Source: Candidatus Aalborgicola danicus
GTDB taxonomy: Bacteria; Pseudomonadota; Gammaproteobacteria; Burkholderiales; Burkholderiaceae_C
Assembly (NCBI GenBank): GCA_016703945.1
Contig: JADJBC010000044.1
Coordinates: 1-64,000, forward strand
Length of the DNA: 64,000 nucleotides
Direction: 5' to 3'
This document shows positions 28,219-35,470 of this stretch, piece by piece. Within the stretch, counting starts at the first letter, position 1, and each line of letters opens with the position of its first letter. The notes beneath the pieces were generated by a model. The model had not been told where the DNA came from, ran no database searches, and saw only the letters and a list, made by a program, of their open reading frames with translations. Both the position numbers and the translations under genes were made by a program.

Positions 28219-29931
28219 TCAGACCTGGGGGTCGAATGACGGGTAAGCTGCTGGTCTGACCTGACTCAAACTTTGGATGGCCTGTGCGTCGGTGCGGTAG
28301 AGGCGCAGCATAGTGCTTGCCTGGAGATGCCCGGAGCGCATGAGGACGCGTTCAACCGGCAACTTCATACCAGTGACATGCAGGGTGATCTTGCGTATCG
28401 CGAGGTTGGCTTGGAGAGTGGCGAAAGCTTCAATGCCGCTGGCGTCAATTCGGTTGATGGGGTGTGCAAAAAGGCAAACATGCCGCGTTTCTGGATGCAG
28501 GTTCAGGAACTCGGATATTGTTCGCTCGAAACTGCTCGCGGCGGCAAAGTCCAACTCAGCGTCCAGGCGCACGGCATAAACACCCTCCGCCAAAGGCGGC
28601 AGATTCCACAGGTGACGATCTCGCAGACTGCCGTCAGGGTGTAGACCTACTTCGATAATGCGCGGATGGAGGTGATGGTGCAGGAATGCAATCAAGCTCA
28701 GCAGCACTCCGGTGAGTACGCCCCAGTAGATGCGAGGCGCAGTCAGCAGCGTGGCTACGAAAGTGACGCCCATGATCGCCGCCTCGACAGACAATATGCG
28801 CCACAGCCTCACAATGATGGACGGCTTGAACAGACTACTGACTGCGGCTACTACAACGGCGGCCAGCACCGCCGACGGAACGTAGGCCAACGCCGGGGTC
28901 AACCACAACAGGACGACCAGCACCATGGCAACAGTAAACACCGTTGCCCATCCGGTTTTGGCGCCGGCATATAGATTGATGGCCGAGCGGGAAAAAGAAG
29001 AACTGGTTGGGAAACTGCCGGTTAGGCCCGACGCCACTTTGGCAAGTCCCTGGGCAATCAGGTCCTGGTTGTCGTTCCAGGGACGGCGTACCAGTTGACT
29101 CTCTGCCTTTGCACTGGAGGCGGTCTCCAGAAAACTAACGAGCGCAATCACCAGCGCTGGGACCACCAATGCCCCTAATACTTCCCACGGCAAAAGACCT
29201 GGCCAAAAGAGGGATGGCAGTCCGGAGGGCAGCCTTCCGATCACTGCGCCACCCATGTGTGCGTAGCCGATGGAGTAGCTGATCACGCCACACCCAGTGA
29301 CCGCAAACATCACTGCGGGGAATTGTGGGGCAACGCGCCTTGCGACCACCAGAAATGCCAAGCTGCCGAGGCCAAACGCGGTTGCTGCGCCATCCACGAT
29401 GGGTTTGTCGATCAGGTCCGCCCATCCCGACTGCAGGCCGAGTAACGAAGGCAATTGTGACCACAAGATCAATAGGGTGGCTGCCTGGGTGAAGCCTGCC
29501 AGGACCGGGGCGCTCACCAGGTTCAAAATCCATCCATACCGGGCCAGGCCCAGGGCTACCTGAACCAATCCGCTGATCAGGGACACCCATACGGCCAAAA
29601 CGACCCACTGTGTGCTGCCGGGCTCGGCCAGCCCCGATAACGATGCCATGACCAAAAGGCTCGACAACGCCGTGGGTCCGACTGACAAGCGTGGCGAGGC
29701 ACTCCACAGGACGGCGACCAGCGCGGGAATGAACGAGGCATAGATGCCCGTGATCAATGGCATGCCCGCCAGTGCAGCGTAGGCCACCGACTGCGGGACG
29801 ATGATCAGCGACACCGTCAATCCAGCAAGAAACTCGCCACGCATCAGACCGATGTCGGGCCGAGGCCAATTCAGAAACGGGAACCATCGCAGCAAACGCG
29901 TCACGGGTGGGCCACAGAACACACTGGGCAA
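28219..29931 (-). CDS. SulP family anion permease with STAS domain
   Basis: 570 residues. The SulP transmembrane domain begins with GLTVSLIIVPQSVAYAALAG and GIYASFIPALVAVLWSASPR (SulP signature) and contains NQDLIAQGLAKVASGLTGSF and SSSFSRSAIN. A C-terminal STAS domain is near residues 450-545 (INRIDASGIEAFATL). SulP proteins carry sulfate, bicarbonate or dicarboxylates; the substrate is not certain here. Its start overlaps the end of the MoeB-like gene by 31 nt; a later start (for example MRGEFLAG at residue 30) would remove the overlap. Confidence 0.9.
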   Translation of the reverse strand: MPSVFCGPPVTRLLRWFPFLNWPRPDIGLMRGEFLAGLTVSLIIVPQSVAYAALAGMPLITGIYASFIPALVAVLWSASPRLSVGPTALSSLLVMASLSGLAEPGSTQWVVLAVWVSLISGLVQVALGLARYGWILNLVSAPVLAGFTQAATLLILWSQLPSLLGLQSGWADLIDKPIVDGAATAFGLGSLAFLVVARRVAPQFPAVMFAVTGCGVISYSIGYAHMGGAVIGRLPSGLPSLFWPGLLPWEVLGALVVPALVIALVSFLETASSAKAESQLVRRPWNDNQDLIAQGLAKVASGLTGSFPTSSSFSRSAINLYAGAKTGWATVFTVAMVLVVLLWLTPALAYVPSAVLAAVVVAAVSSLFKPSIIVRLWRILSVEAAIMGVTFVATLLTAPRIYWGVLTGVLLSLIAFLHHHLHPRIIEVGLHPDGSLRDRHLWNLPPLAEGVYAVRLDAELDFAAASSFERTISEFLNLHPETRHVCLFAHPINRIDASGIEAFATLQANLAIRKITLHVTGMKLPVERVLMRSGHLQASTMLRLYRTDAQAIQSLSQVRPAAYPSFDPQV

Positions 29932-30656
29932 CGCGGATTGCGCGGCAGGCGTATGTCGGACCAGCTCATATCGCGGCCATCCAGCATCAACAAGCGCCCA
30001 ACCGCCGGCTTTCCGGCACCGCTCAGTAATTTGAGGGCTTCGGCTGCCTGCATGCTGCCGATAATGCCGACCAGCGGCGCAAACACGCCCATGGTGGCGC
30101 AGCGGGTTTCTTCAAAACTGCTGTCGGGCGGAAACACACACGCGTAACACGGTGAGTCGCTGCGTGTGGGGTCGTAGACGGCTAGTTGACCATCAAAACG
30201 AATGGCCGCTCCAGAAACCAGGGGTACACCGTGCTGCACACAGGCGGCATTCAGAGCGTGGCGGGTCGCAAAGTTATCGCTGCAATCCAGCACCACGTCG
30301 GCATCCGCCACAAGTTCATTCAGCCGCTGCGCGTCACCGCGCTCCGCCAATGTCGTGATGTGCAATGTGGGATTGATGGCCAGCAGTGCCGCACGCGCCG
30401 ACTCCACCTTTAACTGCCCGATGCGGGCTTGTGTATGAATAATCTGGCGCTGCAAGTTGGTCAGGTCTACCGTGTCGTGGTCAACCAAGGTTAAATGGCC
30501 AATGCCAGCAGTTGCCAGGTAGAGTGCAGCCGGAGACCCTAAGCCGCCAACACCGATCACCAACGCGCGGCCTCGCAGGATGCGCTCCTGGCCCTCAATA
30601 CCCAACTCATCCAGCAGAATGTGGCGCGAGTAGCGCAGTAGCTGAGAGTCATCCAT
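29901..30656 (-). CDS. moeB: MoeB/ThiF/HesA-family sulfur-carrier adenylyltransferase
   Basis: 251 residues from the ATG at 30656 (MDDSQLLRYSRHILLDELG, the standard N-terminus). E1-like enzyme that adenylates the C-terminus of MoaD- or ThiS-type carriers. The ATP-binding GVGGLGSPAALYLA is near residues 39-52, DTVDLTNLQRQ follows, and zinc-binding cysteines occur as CYAC (about 173-176) and CPVCS at the C-terminus. No carrier gene is adjacent, so MoeB and ThiF cannot be separated on context; MoeB is the usual name for this position upstream of ctpA. Confidence 0.85.
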   Translation of the reverse strand: MDDSQLLRYSRHILLDELGIEGQERILRGRALVIGVGGLGSPAALYLATAGIGHLTLVDHDTVDLTNLQRQIIHTQARIGQLKVESARAALLAINPTLHITTLAERGDAQRLNELVADADVVLDCSDNFATRHALNAACVQHGVPLVSGAAIRFDGQLAVYDPTRSDSPCYACVFPPDSSFEETRCATMGVFAPLVGIIGSMQAAEALKLLSGAGKPAVGRLLMLDGRDMSWSDIRLPRNPRCPVCSVAHP

Positions 30657-30664
30657 AACAAGGT

Positions 30665-30745
30665 TTCGCCGACGGGCCACCCCAAGGTGAAACAACCCCC
30701 TTGGGGGGCAGCGCAGTACGCGGAGCGACAAGCGTGGGGGCCATG
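30665..30745 (-). repeat. GC-rich dispersed intergenic repeat, type B
   Basis: It contains cccccttggggggcagcgcagtacgcggagcgacaagcgtggggg in outline (core cagtacgcggagcgacaag). The run of C followed by a run of G forms a short hairpin. Similar elements are common between genes of Comamonadaceae. It fills the gap between ctpA and moeB. Confidence 0.6.
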
Positions 30746-30747
30746 TC

Positions 30748-32184
30748 CTAGTTTTCTTTGGGCTCTTCTTTCCGCTCGACCAGTGTTTTGCTGACCAACA
30801 CTGGCTTACCCTTGAGCTGATTCAGGGCCTGCATCAACTGAAAATCCTTGTCCGATCCAAACTCAGGTGGACGGCGCTCGGACGCCGGTTTGCGCGATTC
30901 CTCTTCGAGGCGTTTGAGCGCTTCATCCCGCGCCTTCTCGCGCGACACATCCTTGATTTCTTCCCCCTGGCCGCTGGCCAGGTGCTTGCCCAAGTCTGCT
31001 TCACGCATACGCAAGGCGGCAAACGGACTGCCTTCTTCGGTATCGTCAATCATGACGTCCGGCACAATGCCTTTGGCCTGAATGGATTTTCCACTGGGTG
31101 TGTAGTAGCGTGACGTGGTGATCTTCAGACCCGTATCGGGACCCAACGGCCGGAAAGTCTGCACAGAACCTTTACCAAACGTCTGGGTGCCCATAATGGT
31201 GGCGCGTTTGTGGTCTTGCAGCGCTCCCGCCACAATTTCACTGGCCGAAGCGGATCCTTCGTTCACCAGTACGACCATTGGAACCTTTTTCAGACCAGAA
31301 GGAAGCTTCTTGAGTGGGTCGGCGCCATCGCGTCCCAGATAGTCCCGTGCGGTGGCCTTCAGTATCTGCTTGCTGTCAGGGGTTTGACCGTTGGTGGACA
31401 CCACCGTCACGTTCTCGGGCAGGAACGTTGCTGAGACGGCAACCGCCGCATTGAGCAAGCCGCCAGGGTCGTTGCGCAGGTCCAAAACCAGTCCCTTGAT
31501 TTGTGGGTCCTGCTTGTAGATTTCATCCAGTTTGCGCGCAAAGTCGTCTACTGTGCGCTCCTGGAACTGGCTGACACGCACCCAGGCATACCCGGGTTCC
31601 ACCACTTTGCCGCGTACTGATTGCTGTTTAATCTCCTCACGCACAATCGATACTGGAAACGTGCGGTTTTCATCCTTGCGGAAAATCGTCAACAACACCT
31701 TGGTGTTGGGCTCACCGCGCATGCGCTTGACGGCTTCATTCAAGGTCAGACCCTTGACGGCGGTTTCATCGACGCGGGTAATCAGGTCGTTGGTCTTGAT
31801 GCCAGCCCGAAAAGCGGGCGAGCCTTCAATCGGGGACACCACTTTGACCAAGCCATCTTCTTGGGTGATCTCGATGCCAACGCCGACAAACTTGCCTGAC
31901 GTGCCTTCCTTGAATTCCTTGAAGGACTTTTTGTCGAAGTACTGGGAATGCGGGTCCAGACTGGCCACCATGCCAGCAATGGCTTCGGTGATCAGCTTCT
32001 TTTCATCTACCGGTTCCACATAGTCGCTCTTGACCATGCCAAAGACGGCGGCCAGTTGTTGCAACTCTTCCAAAGGCAGCGGGGCAAGTGTATTGCGCGC
32101 TACGGTCTGGAGCGACACAGTGGTCAAGACTCCAGCCATTACGCCGATACCGATCCAACCAGCAGTTTTCAGTTTGTATCCCAT
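30748..32184 (-). CDS. ctpA: carboxy-terminal processing protease CtpA (S41 family, PDZ domain)
   Basis: 478 residues. The N-terminal membrane anchor or signal is within WIGIGVMAGVLTTVSLQTVA. The PDZ domain covers about residues 95-175 (GKFVGVGIEITQEDGLVKVV) and the S41 core includes LRNDPGGLLNAAV, VNEGSASASEIVAGALQDH (nucleophile Ser in GSASASE) and the Lys in TFGKGSVQ. The C-terminal tail is charged. It acts in the periplasm on cell-envelope proteins. Confidence 0.93.
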   Translation of the reverse strand: MGYKLKTAGWIGIGVMAGVLTTVSLQTVARNTLAPLPLEELQQLAAVFGMVKSDYVEPVDEKKLITEAIAGMVASLDPHSQYFDKKSFKEFKEGTSGKFVGVGIEITQEDGLVKVVSPIEGSPAFRAGIKTNDLITRVDETAVKGLTLNEAVKRMRGEPNTKVLLTIFRKDENRTFPVSIVREEIKQQSVRGKVVEPGYAWVRVSQFQERTVDDFARKLDEIYKQDPQIKGLVLDLRNDPGGLLNAAVAVSATFLPENVTVVSTNGQTPDSKQILKATARDYLGRDGADPLKKLPSGLKKVPMVVLVNEGSASASEIVAGALQDHKRATIMGTQTFGKGSVQTFRPLGPDTGLKITTSRYYTPSGKSIQAKGIVPDVMIDDTEEGSPFAALRMREADLGKHLASGQGEEIKDVSREKARDEALKRLEEESRKPASERRPPEFGSDKDFQLMQALNQLKGKPVLVSKTLVERKEEPKEN

Positions 32185-32300
32185 AGGTATTCCAGTGCCA
32201 CTTCAATATACACCTTGGAGGTGCGTGATTGCGGCGAGTTCCTTTGTTTAACAGGTAGGGCGGTGATAAGTGCTGGTAAAGGCCGGCTCGAACAGTGCCC

Positions 32301-33044
32301 TTAAGCTTTTCCCTGGGCTGCCACGGCGGCTGCGGCTTTTGCGATGGCGTCGGCGTCACCCAGGTAATAGTGTCGCAAGGGTTTCAGGTTGGCGTCCAGC
32401 TCGTAAACCAGGGGAATGCCGTTGGGAATGTTGATACCAACGATTTCCTCGTCAGAAACGTTGTCCAAATACTTGACCAGCGCCCGAATGGAATTGCCGT
32501 GGGCCGCCACCAGAAGGCGCTGACCGCTCAGAATGGCCGGTGCCATGGTCTCGTTCCAGAATGGCATGACCCGTGCGACGGTGTCTTTCAGGCACTCGGT
32601 CAGCGGCACTTCACCGGGCTGCAGCCCGGCGTAACGCGGGTCGGCGCGTTCACAGCGGCTGTCGGTCGGTTCGAGGGCCGGCGGCGGGGTGTCGTAGCTG
32701 CGCCGCCATTGCAATACCTGGGCTTCGCCGAATTGCTTGGCCATGTCGCTTTTGTTCAAGCCCTGTAGGGCTCCGTAGTGGCGTTCATTCAGACGCCAGG
32801 AGTGCAGTACCGGTAGCCAGGTTCGGTCCATTTCGTCCAGGCAATGCCACAGCGTTCGGGTTGCGCGCTTGAGTACGCTCGTCATTGCAAGGTCAAACTC
32901 ATAGCCCTCGGCTTTGAGCACGCGACCCGCATTCTGGGCCTGTTCAACACCCGTGGGTGTGAGGTCAACATCGGTCCAACCGGTAAAGCGGTTGTCTAGA
33001 TTCCAGGTGGATTCGCCGTGGCGAACGAGAACGAGTTTGTACAT
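32301..33044 (-). CDS. gpmA: 2,3-bisphosphoglycerate-dependent phosphoglycerate mutase
   Basis: 247 residues from the ATG at 33044 (MYKLVLVRHGESTWN). Glycolytic enzyme converting 3- to 2-phosphoglycerate. The catalytic RHG (residues 8-10), NRFTGW, ERHYGALQGLNK, and the second His region VAAHGNSIRALVKYLD are all present. The upstream reading frame is open but unrelated; the chosen start gives the standard N-terminus and length. It is divergent from the rhodanese gene. Confidence 0.97.
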   Translation of the reverse strand: MYKLVLVRHGESTWNLDNRFTGWTDVDLTPTGVEQAQNAGRVLKAEGYEFDLAMTSVLKRATRTLWHCLDEMDRTWLPVLHSWRLNERHYGALQGLNKSDMAKQFGEAQVLQWRRSYDTPPPALEPTDSRCERADPRYAGLQPGEVPLTECLKDTVARVMPFWNETMAPAILSGQRLLVAAHGNSIRALVKYLDNVSDEEIVGINIPNGIPLVYELDANLKPLRHYYLGDADAIAKAAAAVAAQGKA

Positions 33045-33103
33045 GGTGCGGTGGGGAGCGGGGAAAGACGGAGGGGTGATCGGCATCAAAGCAGCCACCA
33101 TTC

Positions 33104-33109
33104 TAAAAT
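33104..33109 (+). promoter_or_regulatory. candidate -10 box for the rhodanese-grxC-secB group
   Basis: taaaat lies about 39 nt upstream of the TTG start of the rhodanese gene in the gpmA/rhodanese divergent gap. No clear -35 is visible. Weak candidate. Confidence 0.25.
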
Positions 33110-33147
33110 AGCGCCCTGAACACTCGCTAACTAACAAGGAATTAAAG

Positions 33148-33555
33148 TTGAAATTCATTTTGGACAACTGGATGCTGATCACGATTGCACTGGCTTCCGG
33201 CTCGCTGCTGTTGTGGCCCGTAGTGCAAGGTGCGGCTACGGCGGGGTTGAACCCTGCTGGCGCGGTACAACTGATCAACCGTGAAAAGGCCGTCGTGATT
33301 GACGTCTGTGACGCGGGCGAATTTGCCGCAGGTCACGTGGGAGGGGCCAAGAACATCCCCCTGACTGAACTGGAGAGTCGACTGGCTGCGGTGGTCAAGA
33401 ACAAGGCACTGCCCGTGATTCTGGTATGCCAGTCTGGTGCGCGGTCGGGTCGTGCCGTGGCCATTGCCAAAAAGCTGGGCTACGACAACGCCCAATCTAT
33501 GGGTGGCGGCCTGGCTGGCTGGAAAGCCGCCGGTTTGCCGATCGAAAAGGGTTGA
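33148..33555 (+). CDS. membrane-anchored rhodanese-like sulfurtransferase
   Basis: 135 residues, start TTG at 33148 with a nearby aaggaa ribosome site. An N-terminal transmembrane segment (MLITIALASGSLLLWPVV) is followed by a rhodanese domain (VVIDVCDAGEFAAGHVGGAKN) with the active loop CQSGARSGRA (Cys about 93). It lies directly upstream of grxC and secB, a conserved order (YibN-GrxC-SecB-GpsA in Escherichia coli). Confidence 0.9.
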   Translation: MKFILDNWMLITIALASGSLLLWPVVQGAATAGLNPAGAVQLINREKAVVIDVCDAGEFAAGHVGGAKNIPLTELESRLAAVVKNKALPVILVCQSGARSGRAVAIAKKLGYDNAQSMGGGLAGWKAAGLPIEKG

Positions 33556-33558
33556 AGT

Positions 33559-33819
33559 ATGCAGCCAGTCAAGATGTACACCACGGCCGTTTGCCCCTAC
33601 TGTGTGCAGGCCAAGAGGATTTTGCGTGCCAAAGGCGTCGAACATATCGAAGAGGTGCGGGTGGATAGCCAGCCCGAAGAGCGGATGAAAATGATGGCGG
33701 TTACCGGGCGCCGCACCGTACCGCAAATTTTCATCGGTGAAACCCATGTCGGGGGCTGTGATGATCTCATGGCTCTTGACCATCAGGGGGGGCTGGAGCC
33801 ACTGCTGAATGCCGACTGA
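33559..33819 (+). CDS. grxC: glutaredoxin 3
   Basis: 86 residues, thioredoxin fold with the dithiol active site CPYC (residues 12-15), TVPQIFIGETHVGGCDDL (GSH-binding TVP and GG-CD motifs). It reduces protein disulfides with glutathione. It lies 3 nt after the rhodanese gene. Confidence 0.96.
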   Translation: MQPVKMYTTAVCPYCVQAKRILRAKGVEHIEEVRVDSQPEERMKMMAVTGRRTVPQIFIGETHVGGCDDLMALDHQGGLEPLLNAD

Positions 33820-33934
33820 GCCTTGACGTCGGGATCGGTTGCGGGCCTGAGATAATCCGCGGCTAACGAAATTTCCGTTATCAGCCCGTTCGTAAGGTTC
33901 GAAGGGGTGTTGTTTTACTTTGAAAGACTGTTTT

Positions 33935-34402
33935 ATGTCAGACCAGACTCCTGTTTTCCAGATCCAACGTGTTTACCTGAAGGAGGCTTCGCTGGAGCAG
34001 CCCAATTCCCCCGCCATTTTGTTGGAGCAAGAGCAACCCTCCGTGGACATCCAGCTCGGCGTTCAGGCCGCTCCCGTGACGGAAGGTATCTTTGAAGTCA
34101 GCGTGACCGCGACGGTGCACACCAAAATCAAAGACAAGACCGTGTTCCTGGTGGAAGCCAAACAAGCGGGCATTTTCGAAATCCGCAACGTGCCGGAAGA
34201 CCAGATGGGTCAGATTATGGGCATCGCATGTCCTCAGATCGTGTACCCCTACCTGCGTGGCAATGTGGCCGACCTGATTCAACGCGCAGGCTTCCCGCCC
34301 GTGCATTTGTCGGAGATCAATTTCCAGGCCATGTTTGAACAACAACAAGCGGCGCAGCTAGCCCAGGCGGCCAATACCGATGCTGGCGTCCTGCCACAGT
34401 AA
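33935..34402 (+). CDS. secB: protein-export chaperone SecB
   Basis: 155 residues from the ATG at 33935 (MSDQTPVFQIQRVYLKEAS). A tetrameric chaperone that keeps preproteins unfolded and passes them to SecA. The SecB segments SVTATVHTKIKDKTVFLVEAKQAGIF (core KTVFLVEAKQAGIF), LRGNVADLIQRAGFPPVHLSEINFQ (core FPPVHLSEINF) are present. The TTT-rich gap upstream contains no strong promoter that I can define. Confidence 0.97.
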   Translation: MSDQTPVFQIQRVYLKEASLEQPNSPAILLEQEQPSVDIQLGVQAAPVTEGIFEVSVTATVHTKIKDKTVFLVEAKQAGIFEIRNVPEDQMGQIMGIACPQIVYPYLRGNVADLIQRAGFPPVHLSEINFQAMFEQQQAAQLAQAANTDAGVLPQ

Positions 34403-34404
34403 AT

Positions 34405-34460
34405 ATTTGCGAAATCGACTCCTAGCCCTCGTATTCACTGCGTAAAGCGCTATGAAAATA
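34405..34460 (-). repeat. dispersed repeat, copy 5 (overlaps the gpsA start)
   Basis: On the minus strand it reads ctattttcatagcgc, then tttacgcagtgaatacgagggctaggagtcg. The ATG of gpsA (34452) and its first codons lie inside the palindromic end of the repeat. Confidence 0.7.
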
Positions 34461-35468
34461 GTAGTGATTGGGGGCGGTGCCTGGGGTACTGCGCTGGCCG
34501 TGAACACGTGTCGCGCGCCCCAAGCGCAGCGCCAGGTCACCCTGTGGCTGCGGGATGCGCAACAAGCCGCAGACTTGGAGCGCAGCAGAGAGAATCGGCG
34601 TTATTTGCCTGGCATCGGTTTGCCTGGCGGACTACGCGTCAGTGCACAGGTCCTGCCGGATCTGGTGTCCACTTGTAGTGAAACTGACCTGGTCATTGTT
34701 GCCTCGCCCATGGTGGGCTTGCGCGGGCTGCTCCAGCAGTTGCAACATTGCAAGGCGTCGGTGGCATGGCTTTGCAAGGGCTTTGAGGCCGGTTTGGGTG
34801 ATGCGCCGGGCTTGATGGGGCATGAAATCCAAAACCAGATCGCTCCAAACTTGCGCGCTGGTGTTTTGAGCGGTCCGAGTTTTGCCCAGGAAGTGGCGAT
34901 CGGCCTCCCGACGGCTTTGGTTGCCGCCAGCCGCCATGCGGGAGTACGCGATGCGCTGGTAGCGGCATTTCACAATCCGACTTTGCGGGTCTATGCCAAC
35001 GAGGACGTGGTAGGTGTCGAGGTTGGTGGGGCCGTCAAAAATGTATTGGCGATCGCGACCGGCCTGTGTGATGGTTTACAGCTGGGATTGAATGCACGTG
35101 CTGCTCTGATCACCAGGGGATTGGCCGAGATGACCCGTTTGGGTCTGGCGCTGGGTGCTACGTCCGACACTTTTATGGGACTCAGCGGGTTGGGCGATTT
35201 GGTGCTAACGGCAACCGGAGACCTGTCGCGCAATCGCCGTGTCGGCCTTGCGCTGGCACAGGGCAAGACGCTCCAACAGTCGGTTGATGAACTGGGGCAT
35301 GTGGCCGAAGGGGTCTACAGCGCCCGCACCGTGGTGCAGCGCGCCCGCTCCCTGGGTGTGGACATGCCAATTTCAAACAGTGTGGTGGATTTGCTCGATG
35401 GCCGTTTGCAGCCCGCCCAAGCCGTTGCCGCGCTGATGGGGCGCGGCCCGACGGCTGAAAGCGTGTGA
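34452..35468 (+). CDS. gpsA: glycerol-3-phosphate dehydrogenase [NAD(P)+]
   Basis: 338 residues. N-terminal Rossmann motif VVIGGGAWGTALAV (residues 4-17), then GPSFAQEVAIGLPTALVAAS and the catalytic Lys in VEVGGAVKNVLAIATG (about 188-205). It makes sn-glycerol-3-phosphate for phospholipids. No ordinary ribosome site is seen because the start lies in a dispersed repeat. It converges with cphA; the stops are 2 nt apart. Confidence 0.95.
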   Translation: MKIVVIGGGAWGTALAVNTCRAPQAQRQVTLWLRDAQQAADLERSRENRRYLPGIGLPGGLRVSAQVLPDLVSTCSETDLVIVASPMVGLRGLLQQLQHCKASVAWLCKGFEAGLGDAPGLMGHEIQNQIAPNLRAGVLSGPSFAQEVAIGLPTALVAASRHAGVRDALVAAFHNPTLRVYANEDVVGVEVGGAVKNVLAIATGLCDGLQLGLNARAALITRGLAEMTRLGLALGATSDTFMGLSGLGDLVLTATGDLSRNRRVGLALAQGKTLQQSVDELGHVAEGVYSARTVVQRARSLGVDMPISNSVVDLLDGRLQPAQAVAALMGRGPTAESV

Positions 35469-35470
35469 AA

